The notes under the pieces: generated by a model | The model's input: the letters and a program-made list of their open reading frames with translations, nothing else | Databases searched by the model: none | Told to the model about the DNA's origin: nothing | From: an uncultured Bacillota bacterium | Lineage (GTDB): Bacteria; Bacillota_I; Bacilli_A; RFN20; CAG-449 | Length of the DNA: 58,936 nucleotides | Direction: 5' to 3' | NCBI GenBank assembly: GCA_902493275.1 | Contig: CABUOQ010000010.1 | Span: forward strand, 1-58,936 | Program-made: the position numbers and the translations under genes | In this document: positions 18,493-27,195 of the stretch, one piece after another | How the letters are laid out: each line of letters begins with the position of its first letter | How positions within the stretch are numbered: the stretch's first letter is position 1

Positions 18493-19017
18493 TTATTTTT
18501 TTAATACTTTTAAAACAACTCCAGCAGCACCTGATAAACAAGCTAAAATTCCAGCTAAAATAGGACCAACTGCAAGAACAAATGAATCACTTGCATCGGT
18601 TAAATCTAATGCAGCTAATGCTCCACCTTTTACGCAGAACATTAAAATTCCACCAAGTAAAACAAGCGCAGAAGATGCTAAGAATGAATATTTACATTTA
18701 GCAGCTTTTTTAACAAAGACACTTAAAATTTGTCCAATTGCACCTAATACAACTACTAAGAAAGCAATAAATGCTATTGCATTAAATCCAATATCTTCTA
18801 ATGTTCCTTTAGTTGTTGAATTACCAGCAGTAATGACAATATTTGCATTACCACCAAAAATCATTCCAAATCCACCATAAGTAGTTGTGGTTTCAATAGA
18901 AATTACTTTGACGACACTTTTTACCATTGGTAAGCATGCAAATAAGATTACAGAAATGATTGCTACAACAGCGAGAATTAATCCAATAAGATTAAAACCA
19001 ACTTTTTTCTTTGCCAT
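18493..19017 (-). CDS. Four-helix membrane protein, unknown function
   Basis: A 174-aa integral membrane protein that I cannot assign. Four hydrophobic segments are visible: about residues 7-30, 79-102, 108-127 and 145-170. A polar, Gly/Thr-rich extracytoplasmic loop (SIETTTTYGG...GNSTTKG) lies between helix 1 and 2. The N-terminus MAKKKVG is basic, consistent with the cytosol. AGGAGAA precedes the ATG. It is a single gene between the GH2 operon (convergent) and glyA, with its own hairpin terminator inside the GH2 gene. Confidence 0.75.
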   Translation of the reverse strand: MAKKKVGFNLIGLILAVVAIISVILFACLPMVKSVVKVISIETTTTYGGFGMIFGGNANIVITAGNSTTKGTLEDIGFNAIAFIAFLVVVLGAIGQILSVFVKKAAKCKYSFLASSALVLLGGILMFCVKGGALAALDLTDASDSFVLAVGPILAGILACLSGAAGVVLKVLKK

Positions 19018-19088
19018 TTTATCTATATTCTCCTTTCTTATTTAATTATACATCAATAAAAATTTTTTCCAATATGCCAAATGCTTTT

Positions 19089-20312
19089 TTAAACATTATA
19101 AGGGAATTCTTTTGTAAGCAAAACTACACTTTCTTTAATACTGTTTAATAAGTTTTTATCTTCTGGATTTTTTAAAACTTGAGCGATAAAATGACCTACT
19201 TCAATAAATTCTTTTTCTTTAAATCCACGGCTTGTCATCGCAGCACTTCCCAATCTTATTCCTGAACAATAAGCCGGTTTTTCTTTATCAAAAGGAATAG
19301 CATTTTTATTGCAAGTTATATTAACCGAATCTAATAATACTTCTGCTTGTTTACCATTTAATGAGCAGTTCTTTGTTAAATCAACTAAACATAAGTGATT
19401 ATCTGAACCACCAGCAACTATTCTAAAGCCCTCTTCTTGCAAGGTTTTTACTAAAGCTTTCATATTGAGAACTACTTGATGAATATACTCTTTAAACTCT
19501 GGTTCCATCGCTTCTTTAAAGCAAACCGCTTTAGCGGCGATAATATGCTCTAATGGTCCTCCTTGCATACCTGGGAAGACTTTTTTATCGAGTATTGCTT
19601 TATATTTTTCTTTACACAAAATTAATCCGCCACGAGGTCCTCTTAATGTTTTGTGGGTTGTCGAAGTAACAAAATCAGCATATGGTACTGGAGATGGATG
19701 CTCACCAGTAGCTACTAGTCCTGCAATATGAGCCATATCAACCATCATATAAGCATTAACTTTATCACATATTTCTCTTATTCTTTTAAAATCGATAATT
19801 TTTGAATAAGCTGAAGCCCCACAAACTATCATCTTTGGCTTATTTTCAAGAGCTAATCTTTCTAATTCATCATAATCTATCTCTTCAGTTTGAGGATTAA
19901 CTCCATAACCGATAAAATTATAATTCATTCCCGAAAAATTTAATTTATATCCATGACTTAAATGTCCTCCAGCATCTAAAGACATTCCTAAAACAGTATC
20001 TCCTGGATTAAGAACAGCCATATAAACACCCATATTAGCTTGTGAACCTGAATGAGGTTGAACATTGGCGTGTTCAGCATGAAAAAGCGCTTTAGCCCTT
20101 TCAATTGCTAATGTTTCAACAACATCAATATATTGACATCCACCATAATATCTTTTAGAAGGATATCCTTCAGCGTATTTATTTGTTAAAATACTTCCTG
20201 CTGCTTCTAATACATCTTTAGATACAAAATTTTCTGAAGCAATTAATTCGATATGATTTTGTTGTCGAAGATATTCTTCTTCTATTGCTTGTTGAATTTG
20301 TAAGTCTTTCAT
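19089..20312 (-). CDS. glyA: Serine hydroxymethyltransferase
   Basis: PLP-dependent enzyme interconverting serine plus tetrahydrofolate with glycine plus methylene-THF, cytosolic. 407 aa, the standard bacterial length. The N-terminus HIELIASENFVS, the SGSQANMGVY segment, DMAHIAGLVATG and the PLP-lysine motif TSTTHKTLRGPRGG are diagnostic. GGAGGAATAAAG precedes the ATG. It follows the amidotransferase-like gene at a 29-nt distance on the same strand and may be read through from it. Confidence 0.98.
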   Translation of the reverse strand: MKDLQIQQAIEEEYLRQQNHIELIASENFVSKDVLEAAGSILTNKYAEGYPSKRYYGGCQYIDVVETLAIERAKALFHAEHANVQPHSGSQANMGVYMAVLNPGDTVLGMSLDAGGHLSHGYKLNFSGMNYNFIGYGVNPQTEEIDYDELERLALENKPKMIVCGASAYSKIIDFKRIREICDKVNAYMMVDMAHIAGLVATGEHPSPVPYADFVTSTTHKTLRGPRGGLILCKEKYKAILDKKVFPGMQGGPLEHIIAAKAVCFKEAMEPEFKEYIHQVVLNMKALVKTLQEEGFRIVAGGSDNHLCLVDLTKNCSLNGKQAEVLLDSVNITCNKNAIPFDKEKPAYCSGIRLGSAAMTSRGFKEKEFIEVGHFIAQVLKNPEDKNLLNSIKESVVLLTKEFPYNV

Positions 20313-20341
20313 CTTTATTCCTCCGTTATTAGTAAATGATA

Positions 20342-20959
20342 CTACTTTTGCATATAAGAAACGAATAAATTTAATATTTTTTTTGCTATTTCATCGTCTA
20401 ATAATTCAACATGAAACTGAACGCCAAAGATATTTTTACTTTTATGCTTGATATATTCAATTATTTGATTATTTTTAGCTACAATGACTAGATCAGTACC
20501 CAATTTATCAATTGCTTGATGATGGAAAGAATTAACTATTGCTTCTTTATTACTACTATTAAAAGAAATATGATGAAGTGTATTTAAATGATTTTCAACT
20601 TGTTGATTCAAAGTTCCATTAAAATAAACATTAATTATTTGTATGCCACGACATATTCCTAAAAGTGTCTTATTTTTCTTAAAAGCATAATCCATTACCT
20701 TAAAATCAATTTCATCTATTTCATCATCGATATTTAACGAATGCACATTATCTTGATGATAGTATTTAGGATTTATATCATCACCACCTGGAATAATAAA
20801 TCCATCACAAATATGCTTTATACTATCAAAATTATATTTATTTAATGGAATTAAGATTATTTTTTCCTTAAAAAAATTAAAATAAGTTTGATTAACAAAA
20901 TATTTTACTTTTTGATCAAGAATTATCTTTCTTGTAACAATGCCAACAATATATTTCAT
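20342..20959 (-). CDS. Class I glutamine-amidotransferase-like hydrolase (peptidase C26/PuuD-like)
   Basis: A 205-aa cytosolic enzyme of the gamma-glutamyl-gamma-aminobutyrate hydrolase family. The oxyanion region PGGDDINPKYY is followed by the nucleophile Cys in LGICRGIQI, HHQAIDKLG, and the His/Glu pair in VQFHVEL, where HVE replaces the usual HPE. It is slightly shorter than PuuD (about 250 aa), and its substrate is unknown. TATAAT (20968-20973, minus) lies 8 nt before the ATG, suggesting a leaderless or near-leaderless transcript. The nearby potABCD system gives only a weak hint at polyamine metabolism. Confidence 0.87.
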   Translation of the reverse strand: MKYIVGIVTRKIILDQKVKYFVNQTYFNFFKEKIILIPLNKYNFDSIKHICDGFIIPGGDDINPKYYHQDNVHSLNIDDEIDEIDFKVMDYAFKKNKTLLGICRGIQIINVYFNGTLNQQVENHLNTLHHISFNSSNKEAIVNSFHHQAIDKLGTDLVIVAKNNQIIEYIKHKSKNIFGVQFHVELLDDEIAKKILNLFVSYMQK

Positions 20960-21035
20960 ATTGCTACATTATATGAAAAAACTTCTTTTTAATTTACTGA
21001 AATATGCTTAAATTTCTTATATATCTCAAATATAA

Positions 21036-21065
21036 AAATGGGTGACTAATTCTAATCACCCATTT
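21036..21065 (-). terminator. Terminator of the protease/CCCC-protein operon
   Basis: AAATGGGTGA (21036-21045) pairs perfectly with TCACCCATTT (21056-21065) around a 10-nt loop. On the minus strand it is followed by TTTTTATATTT, so it ends the leftward operon 23288-21110. Confidence 0.85.
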
Positions 21066-21109
21066 AGATTTTATAGAACTTCTTATTTCTATAAAAAGAT
21101 TAAATTATA

Positions 21110-21727
21110 TTAAACGTTTAATGAATTCAAACAACTATTTATCACATGCTGATTAATTTTTTCTTTTTCATCATTAGACAATGTATTATCAACATAAGAC
21201 ATACATAACACAAGTTTTTCTTTATAATATAAATTGAAACTATCATGATTATCTTGATTTTGTTCATAATAATCTCTTTTCAGTAAATCTATATTAATTG
21301 ACTCACTAATGTCTTCTTTTTTACCACGAAATATGACTTTGCATGCTAATTCATTGCCTTTTTTGATCTCAGCTTTTGGATGCAAGGAAGTCATTTCTGT
21401 ACAATTTTTAGGATGAACATGAAAGACTACTTTATAAGAACAACAACAGCATAGGCCACCTATTTTATATTTTGTGTCATATAAATCAGAATCAACATTA
21501 AAGATTAATGTTTCTTTTTCACGGCCATCATAATTCATATATTTCTTACTATTTATTCTTAATTTATTTTCATCGTGTACAAAATCTTGAAAGTTTTCAT
21601 ATTCATTTTCATATGAACGTAGTCCAAGTGGATGTGTAGTGAATAATGTAAAATATGCTGGAACGGCTATCGCTGTTAATAGCAATAAACCAATTACAGA
21701 CAAAGCTATTACTTTTCCTTTCTTCAT
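21110..21727 (-). CDS. Membrane-anchored cysteine-rich protein of unknown function
   Basis: A 205-aa protein I do not recognise. A basic N-terminus and one hydrophobic segment (about residues 6-28) indicate export with an uncleaved anchor or signal. The outside domain is charged and has a striking run of four cysteines in GLCCCCSYK, then VVFHVHPKNC, and further single cysteines (ELACKV, LVLCMS, NSCLN). It lies 16 nt downstream of the secreted protease-like gene with a good AGGAGG site, so it is its operon partner; a role as inhibitor, substrate or redox partner is only inference. A decayed partial copy of its 3' half lies at 24992-25070. Confidence 0.7.
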   Translation of the reverse strand: MKKGKVIALSVIGLLLLTAIAVPAYFTLFTTHPLGLRSYENEYENFQDFVHDENKLRINSKKYMNYDGREKETLIFNVDSDLYDTKYKIGGLCCCCSYKVVFHVHPKNCTEMTSLHPKAEIKKGNELACKVIFRGKKEDISESINIDLLKRDYYEQNQDNHDSFNLYYKEKLVLCMSYVDNTLSNDEKEKINQHVINSCLNSLNV

Positions 21728-21743
21728 AATTATCCTCCTATAA

Positions 21744-23288
21744 TTATACGGATTTATAAAATCTCATTGTTAAATTTAATTCAGATGATCCAATTGTCTT
21801 AAATAACTGACCTTGTGTATCATACTCTATTTCAATTGTTATGATTGATGATTGAAAAATATTATAATTTGATAATAAATAATATTTTTTAAATCCCAAA
21901 TAGTACAATCTTGCATTATTATCATATATATCAACTATTATACCTTCTATTTGATTTTGTCCATCATAAATGCGAATATAAACTTCACTTGGTGCAAAAT
22001 AATTGTTTTTCCAAAGATACATACTAAAATCAACAGTAAAATTACTATATTTCTCTATATTTGATGGTTTATTTAAAGTAAATGATTTTTTTACTTTATT
22101 AGATGCAGGTCCAAAATTAATATCATTTTTATAGTATAAACTTGAACTTGTTTCTTTTTGTTTTAATCCACAGCTACAAACATGTGTATCGTTGTTAGAA
22201 CAATAATAATTATTAGAATGATAGTGTAGCCCTGTATATTCTATATCTATTGCAGATACTCCAACTTTAGTACCATGTACCGTAAAATCGCTCCATGGAA
22301 ATACTCTTAATCCATCAATTGTGTCACTAGTTCCCCAACCGCTGCAAACGTATAAATTATTTTCATCATATCCATATGCAACACTAAAATGACCATCTCC
22401 TGCCACAATAAGAGGTCTATCATTATCTATAGCTGTCTTAACAACTGTTTTAAATCTTTCGTTTAATAAATCTGGAATAAACCCTTCCGATGAATTTATT
22501 TGCGCTGAAATATTTTGAATTTTTAAATAATACTTCGTTAATTCTAATAATTGTGTTCCTGTCATTCCTAATCCTGTATTTGGAAATATGGCCAATTTTT
22601 TTTCAGCAAGAGTTATTAGATAATCATGAAATTGTCTATTTTGCATTGTATCAACTCCAGGAGACTTATCAAACAATCTTATATTAGAATATTGGATAGA
22701 ACTAATACTTTTTATATCGTAATGCTCATTTACAAAAAAGTCATTATATAAAGAATCATAATATCCAAGTAAAATCTCTAAAGCTACTATACCACAAGTA
22801 CCATTAGTATTGTGTGCAATATTGTCACCAAGTTTTTCAAAATAAAATGAATTTGAAATTTTAGTAATAGATGAATTTGCATTCACTGAATTATTATAGT
22901 TTTCATAAATATCTTCTTTAAGAATGATTTTATCAGTCTTTAAATCAGTAAAAGCCCCGTCTTTAAACGATATATAATTATTATTTCCTGTTTCATTATA
23001 AATATTTAAATTTTCATCACTATACAAAGATTTCATCGAATTATAAGAATAATCACAAATTCGCTTATCTTTTTTATCATATATAAGATAACCATCTGTT
23101 AAACTTACTTCTAAATATTGGTTTTCACCAAAAACATTATAAATATCTTTAACAGAATTTATAGACACATTTTCCTCAATAAAAGAATTAATGATAGACC
23201 AATCGTAGTTTGTCATTACATAATTCTGTTGAGATAGCACTCCTGTAATAGAGGCAAGAAAAGATAAACTCGTACTTAAAAAACTCAT
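21744..23288 (-). CDS. Secreted papain-like cysteine protease (C39/C10-like)
   Basis: A 514-aa protein with a short hydrophobic N-terminus (residues 1-20) acting as a signal. The central domain has a papain-fold pattern: Cys165 in NGTCGIVALE followed by YYDS, and His300 in GDGHFSVAYGYD, then VCSGWG in place of the NSWG block. Residues 21-150 may be a propeptide. Behind the catalytic domain come a His/Cys-rich segment (about residues 355-380, ending CSCG) of the kind seen in Clostridia surface proteins, and a beta-rich C-terminal domain. AGGAGG is well placed before the ATG. Same operon as the CCCC-motif protein downstream. Protease activity is inferred from motifs; a peptidoglycan-type NlpC fold is less likely. 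Confidence 0.72.
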   Translation of the reverse strand: MSFLSTSLSFLASITGVLSQQNYVMTNYDWSIINSFIEENVSINSVKDIYNVFGENQYLEVSLTDGYLIYDKKDKRICDYSYNSMKSLYSDENLNIYNETGNNNYISFKDGAFTDLKTDKIILKEDIYENYNNSVNANSSITKISNSFYFEKLGDNIAHNTNGTCGIVALEILLGYYDSLYNDFFVNEHYDIKSISSIQYSNIRLFDKSPGVDTMQNRQFHDYLITLAEKKLAIFPNTGLGMTGTQLLELTKYYLKIQNISAQINSSEGFIPDLLNERFKTVVKTAIDNDRPLIVAGDGHFSVAYGYDENNLYVCSGWGTSDTIDGLRVFPWSDFTVHGTKVGVSAIDIEYTGLHYHSNNYYCSNNDTHVCSCGLKQKETSSSLYYKNDINFGPASNKVKKSFTLNKPSNIEKYSNFTVDFSMYLWKNNYFAPSEVYIRIYDGQNQIEGIIVDIYDNNARLYYLGFKKYYLLSNYNIFQSSIITIEIEYDTQGQLFKTIGSSELNLTMRFYKSV

Positions 23289-23408
23289 ATAATTCCTCCT
23301 TTTTTAATTATCTGAATTTATCATCAACATATGCCCAATTTCATTATATCAACAATCTTGATATTAAGCAATATCAAAAAATATCATAATTTTTAAAATA
23401 ATAAAAAA

Positions 23409-23431
23409 GTCTCGATATAATATATCAAGAC
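23409..23431 (-). terminator. Terminator of tRNA-Gln
   Basis: GTCTCGATAT (23409-23418) pairs with ATATCAAGAC (23422-23431), with one G-U type position. Read on the minus strand it is followed by TTTTTT, just downstream of the tRNA. Confidence 0.8.
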
Positions 23432-23443
23432 CAATACTTTTAA

Positions 23444-23519
23444 TGGCTGGGGAAATAGGATTCGAACCTATGCATAACCTGGTTCAGAGCCAGGTGACTT
23501 ACCGCTTGTCCATTCCCCA
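23444..23519 (-). tRNA. tRNA-Gln(CTG)
   Basis: A 76-nt cloverleaf on the minus strand. The acceptor stem TGGGGAA pairs with TTCCCCA, the anticodon loop CTCTGAA between CCTGG and CCAGG gives anticodon CUG, and the T arm contains GGTTCGAATCC. CCA is encoded in the gene (23444-23446). Followed by its own terminator. CUG anticodon reads CAG only; another tRNA-Gln(UUG) must exist elsewhere. Confidence 0.95.
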
Positions 23520-23566
23520 ATGGCAATTAAATTTTACCACTAAAAATATAAAGAACAACTGAAAAT

Positions 23567-23752
23567 TTATATTAAGATAAATTTATTGTTTTTTGCATCA
23601 TATTCATAGCCAATATCTCTTAATATATTTTCTATTTCTTCTTGGCTTTCTTCTAGATCATCGCAAAGTGATGCTAAAGAATCATATGAATCGCGTAGTT
23701 TTGTATTTATTACGCTTAATAAAATATAAGGATTACTCGGTAATTTTTTCAT
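23567..23752 (-). CDS. DUF4250 family small protein
   Basis: A 61-aa protein matching my memory of the DUF4250 pattern: MKKLPSNPYILLSVINTKLR at the start, LASLCDDLEES in the middle and IGYEYDAKNN near the end. DUF4250 proteins are small, soluble, of unknown function and occur in many Firmicutes. It starts immediately after the acetyltransferase stop (adjacent nucleotides), so it is co-transcribed with it. The LCDDL segment predicts a small helix-turn-helix-like helical fold, which is inference. Confidence 0.85.
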   Translation of the reverse strand: MKKLPSNPYILLSVINTKLRDSYDSLASLCDDLEESQEEIENILRDIGYEYDAKNNKFILI

Positions 23753-24883
23753 TTAAATTTTAATATCATCTAAATTAGAGATAAATAATCTTCTTTTACG
23801 AACTATATCTCGTTCATAGTTTTTCCATTGTGCTTGAACTTCAGCATTATTTTCTAATTCTGGTCCAGTCTCTGCATAAATAATATGATGTCTAACACAA
23901 GCTTTATGAATTTCATTCATTAATATTGCATTAATTCCTTTGCCTTGATAATCTGGTGCAACTGCGATTAAAAGCATATCAATTGTATCGTTGTGATTTA
24001 AAGCATGCAATAAATTTATAAAACCAAATGGAAATAGTTTTCCATGACATTTTTGAACGGCCTTAGAAAGCGATGGAACTACCGCGGCAAAGCCAACAAC
24101 TTCCCCAGAATTTGTAGTGACTATAGAAAGATAGTCTGAATTCAATAAATATAAGAATGATCCCATGTAATAGTCGACCATCTCATCTGTTAAATTAACT
24201 GTTCCATATAATTTAGCAAAAGCTTGATTATAAACTTTAAACGCATCTAAAATATAAGGTTTTAATTGTTTGGTTTTTTTAGCGTGAATAACTTTAAATC
24301 CTTTACGCATCACTAAATCAGAAATACGATCTAAACGAGCATCAATTTCTTGAGGGATTTTTATGCGATATTCAAACCAATCAGTAGCTTTTTTAAAGCC
24401 CAATTTTTCCATGTGAGTAATATAATATGGATAATTGTAATATGTAATAAAAATATTTCTTTCTTCAAATCCTTCAAAAAGCATACCTTCCTTATCAAAA
24501 TCAGTAAAGCCATTAGGTCCTTCAATTTCATTTAGACCTTTCTCTTTTGCAAATTTTATTACCTCTTTAAATAAAGCTTTAGTAACTTCAAAATCATCAA
24601 TAACATCAAAATGACGAAATCTCAATCTTTTAGTATGATATTTTAAATCTGCCGGAGGATTATATACCGCGCAAATACGTCCAACTATTTTTCCATCTTT
24701 AAAAGCGATAAATGATTTAATTTGGCAGACCTTTAAATTTGGATTTCTTTTAACATCAAAATCTTTTTTATCATCACCATATAAAGGTGGTGTATAAAAC
24801 TTATTATTTTTATATAGTTTTAATGGAAAAGCAAAAAATGCTTTATAATCTTTTTTTGTAATTACTTCTCTAACTTCTATCAT
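23753..24883 (-). CDS. GNAT-superfamily acetyltransferase-like protein, YghO-like
   Basis: A 376-aa cytosolic protein with two GNAT-like halves. The N-terminal half has FIAFKDGKIVGRICAVYN, and the C-terminal half has EVVGFAAVVPS followed by the acetyl-CoA-binding signature IAVAPDYQGKGINAILM (motif A Q/RxxGxG as YQGKG). The motif EGPNGFTDFDKEG in the middle is characteristic of a widespread uncharacterised family that includes E. coli YghO. Substrate unknown. Upstream gene of a two-gene unit with DUF4250. Weak GGGG ribosome site before the ATG. Confidence 0.8.
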   Translation of the reverse strand: MIEVREVITKKDYKAFFAFPLKLYKNNKFYTPPLYGDDKKDFDVKRNPNLKVCQIKSFIAFKDGKIVGRICAVYNPPADLKYHTKRLRFRHFDVIDDFEVTKALFKEVIKFAKEKGLNEIEGPNGFTDFDKEGMLFEGFEERNIFITYYNYPYYITHMEKLGFKKATDWFEYRIKIPQEIDARLDRISDLVMRKGFKVIHAKKTKQLKPYILDAFKVYNQAFAKLYGTVNLTDEMVDYYMGSFLYLLNSDYLSIVTTNSGEVVGFAAVVPSLSKAVQKCHGKLFPFGFINLLHALNHNDTIDMLLIAVAPDYQGKGINAILMNEIHKACVRHHIIYAETGPELENNAEVQAQWKNYERDIVRKRRLFISNLDDIKI

Positions 24884-25193
24884 AAATGTTACCCCATTAA
24901 ATATTACTATTTTTTTACACTTAATGCAAGATTGTTTATTTTTTTACAAAGTTCAACAAAAAAAGACTATTATAGAATCATTTTTAATAATAGTTTTTCT
25001 TTATAATATAAATGAAGCTATTATGACTTCGCATGCTAATTCATTGTCTTTTTTGATCTCAGCTTTTGAGTAGCTATCTATAATTTTGCCGTCACATGTC
25101 GATTTATGACAGAATTGAAATTTAATTCATCACATGACAAGTAACATATAATTTGTTGATTATAAATGTTTACTCATATTTTTTAATAAAAAA
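24884..25193. other. Gene-free stretch containing a relic gene fragment
   Basis: This AT-rich stretch holds the promoter side of the acetyltransferase gene and a decayed fragment (24992-25070) related to the CCCC-motif gene at 21110. The right part contains TCACATG repeated near 25091 and 25130, with no convincing gene. Confidence 0.6.
24992..25070 (-). pseudogene. Decayed partial copy of the cysteine-rich membrane protein gene
   Basis: Bases 24993-25016 (AGTTTTTCTTTATAATATAA core) match 21214-21233, and 25022-25069 (GCATGCTAATTCATTG... TTTTTTGATCTCAGCTTTT) match 21332-21379 with few changes. The two blocks are adjacent here but about 100 nt apart in the intact gene, so an internal deletion joined them. 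No open frame is kept. This is direct sequence similarity seen by eye; it implies a former second copy of the gene. Confidence 0.7.
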
Positions 25194-25213
25194 ATGACTT
25201 TTTATAAAGTCAT
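25194..25213 (-). terminator. Terminator of the J-protein operon
   Basis: ATGACTTT (25194-25201) pairs with AAAGTCAT (25206-25213) around a 4-nt loop, followed on the minus strand by seven T residues (25187-25193). It ends the leftward genes 26269-25226. Confidence 0.85.
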
Positions 25214-25225
25214 CTTTAATATAAA

Positions 25226-25633
25226 TTATTTAATTATAGTTTCAAAATATTGGTCGCACATTGGACATTTAACGCCATGTTTTCCTGGAATATTTTTAAC
25301 TCTAATAGTTCTTCCACATTTAGGACAATTGACTAAGACCTTTTTATCATCGCCATCAATTTTTCTTGCTTCGACCACTCTAGTTTTTTTCTCTTTTTTA
25401 TCTTTGCTTTTGGCTTTATATTTTAAAGGCTTATCTTTCTTTTTTAAAACAAGCTTACAAACAATTGCTACAATAACAAGAGCTAAGCCAAAACCTAAAG
25501 TATATAAATAAGCTGGAAAATCAATAAACAAGGAGATAAAACATAATACCCCACCAACAAACATTGAAACTTTTGAAGCCACTAAAACCATATTTGGTTT
25601 TTGCATAGTCTTCATATAATCATTCATATCCAT
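25226..25633 (-). CDS. Membrane protein with C-terminal zinc ribbon
   Basis: A 135-aa protein with two hydrophobic segments (about residues 17-36 and 43-63), a very basic Lys-rich linker (about 64-95), and a C-terminal zinc ribbon with cysteines in NCPKCGRTIRV and KCPMCDQYF. The topology puts the ribbon in the cytosol. No catalytic motif is visible. AGGAGGAA precedes the ATG and it is 15 nt downstream of the J-domain gene, so the pair is co-expressed. A role in membrane-protein handling with the J-protein is inference. Confidence 0.78.
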   Translation of the reverse strand: MDMNDYMKTMQKPNMVLVASKVSMFVGGVLCFISLFIDFPAYLYTLGFGLALVIVAIVCKLVLKKKDKPLKYKAKSKDKKEKKTRVVEARKIDGDDKKVLVNCPKCGRTIRVKNIPGKHGVKCPMCDQYFETIIK

Positions 25634-25648
25634 AAAAATTCCTCCTAA

Positions 25649-26269
25649 TTAAAACATCGCGATACAACCGACAATAATATTTATAAATAACATAAACATT
25701 ATCACTTTAAATATTATACCACCAATACTTACTCTACGATAAGGATAATATTGCTTTTTACTCGCATAAATAGTATTTATTGATTCTTTTAAAGCTAAAT
25801 ATTCTCCATTATTTGACTCAATGGCGATTGCTTTTTCAATAAATTGCAACGCTTGATTAATATTTCCAGTTTCAGCATAGATAATAGCGTTATAATAATA
25901 CCATTTTCCGTTATGATTTTGACATGTTTGTAAAATAATAAACGCCTCAAAATATGCGCCTTTACGAATTGCGTTATCAACTTGAGAAAATATATCTTGC
26001 GAATAATTTCCATTTTGATAACTATCTTGATAGCCACCACCAGAATTATAATAAGAATTAGCGCGTTGATAGTCAACATAAGTTTGACCTTTTTCTCTCA
26101 TTTTCTTTATTTCATCATAAGCGCAATTGATCTCAACCATTTTTCTTGCGGCTTCTTCGCTTGGATTAACATCAGGATGATATTTTTTAGCTAATGACCG
26201 ATAGGCCTTATTGATGTCTTGGTCAGTTGATGATTCGTTAACACCTAAGATATCATATGGATTTTTCAC
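25649..26269 (-). CDS. Tail-anchored J-domain (DnaJ-like) protein
   Basis: A 206-aa protein with an N-terminal J domain (residues 3-60) that includes the Hsp70-activating HPD in KKYHPDVNP. A Tyr/Gly/Asn-rich linker follows (about 66-92), then a helical TPR-like segment (IYAETGNINQALQFIEKAI), and one C-terminal hydrophobic helix (about 184-204). The zinc and client-binding domains of true DnaJ are missing, so it would recruit DnaK to the membrane. Start is GTG at 26269, preceded by GGAGGG. Operon with the zinc-ribbon membrane protein. Confidence 0.87.
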   Translation of the reverse strand: MKNPYDILGVNESSTDQDINKAYRSLAKKYHPDVNPSEEAARKMVEINCAYDEIKKMREKGQTYVDYQRANSYYNSGGGYQDSYQNGNYSQDIFSQVDNAIRKGAYFEAFIILQTCQNHNGKWYYYNAIIYAETGNINQALQFIEKAIAIESNNGEYLALKESINTIYASKKQYYPYRRVSIGGIIFKVIMFMLFINIIVGCIAMF

Positions 26270-26508
26270 AATATCAATCCCTCCTACATGATAATATATT
26301 AAATTTAATTAAACTATTTTTTAACTTATTTTCAATATATGTAAATTATTTCATTTTAATTTGCAATTCAAGATAAATTTTATCATTATAATTTTTTATC
26401 ATCATTTAATTAGTAAATATCCATAAAACTTTTGAAATTAATATTTTTTTCTTATTTATTTTAAATTTAAAAATTCTATTTGTTATAAATTCATTAAAGG
26501 AGGTACCT
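26270..26508. other. AT-rich divergent intergenic region
   Basis: 239 nt between the divergent J-protein and amidase genes, almost pure A/T. It must contain both promoters; TATAAA near 26484 lies upstream of the AAAGGAGG site of the amidase gene. I see no RNA gene or reading frame of note. Confidence 0.4.
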
Positions 26509-27195
26509 ATGAAAAAATTTATTTATCTAACATTTTTATTTTCATTTATTTCATGCTCGAATAATATCAATAATCAAAATAGTTCTTATGTTTTTTCTTC
26601 AGATATCTTAAGTAGCGAATCTTCATTTTTTAAAGAAAGTGAAGATAATTCTTCATATTTAGAAAATACATCAAACTCTCCATCGACTTATTTAAAAAAA
26701 ATTAACATCTATCTTAATCCCTCAGTTCAAACCCATAATATGTATTATGATAATGCCACTACAGAAGCTATCATGATGAATAAAATTGCCCAACATATCT
26801 ATGATAATCTTAGTCAAGAAGCAAAGTTTAACGTTTATATAAACAATGATTATTTGAGTTTATCTAAATCTGTCAAAGAGATTAATTCATTAAACATTGA
26901 TTACCATCTAGCGCTTCATTCCAATGCTGGAGGTGGTTATGGTAGTGAATGTTATCATCATAATTCTTATGATTTTGCCAATTTAGTATTAAATAATTTC
27001 TTGTCGATGAATAATTTTAGCAATCGTGGTGCTAAAAATGGCGCACATCTATATGAATTAAAGAATTCAAAGGCCAAAAATAAAATTCTATTTGAAATTT
27101 TATTTCACGATAACAAAATAGAAAGCGAATATCTTCAGAAAAATTACATATCTATCGCTGAAAATATCGCTAATTCAATTAAGAGTCTTTCTTAG
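26509..27195 (+). CDS. N-acetylmuramoyl-L-alanine amidase-like lipoprotein
   Basis: Exported lipoprotein of 228 aa. The signal ends with SFISC (Cys16), followed by a Ser/Asn-rich linker (about residues 17-62). The rest resembles the Amidase_3 fold: a modified first motif IYLNPSVQTHNMY in place of the usual DPGHGG, a Glu in TTEAIMMN, and the zinc histidine in LALHSNAGGG. The same variant is seen in clostridial and phage amidases. Predicted to cleave the peptide stem from peptidoglycan. AAAGGAGG is ideally placed. The 3' end overlaps topB by 17 nt, convergent. Confidence 0.82.
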   Translation: MKKFIYLTFLFSFISCSNNINNQNSSYVFSSDILSSESSFFKESEDNSSYLENTSNSPSTYLKKINIYLNPSVQTHNMYYDNATTEAIMMNKIAQHIYDNLSQEAKFNVYINNDYLSLSKSVKEINSLNIDYHLALHSNAGGGYGSECYHHNSYDFANLVLNNFLSMNNFSNRGAKNGAHLYELKNSKAKNKILFEILFHDNKIESEYLQKNYISIAENIANSIKSLS

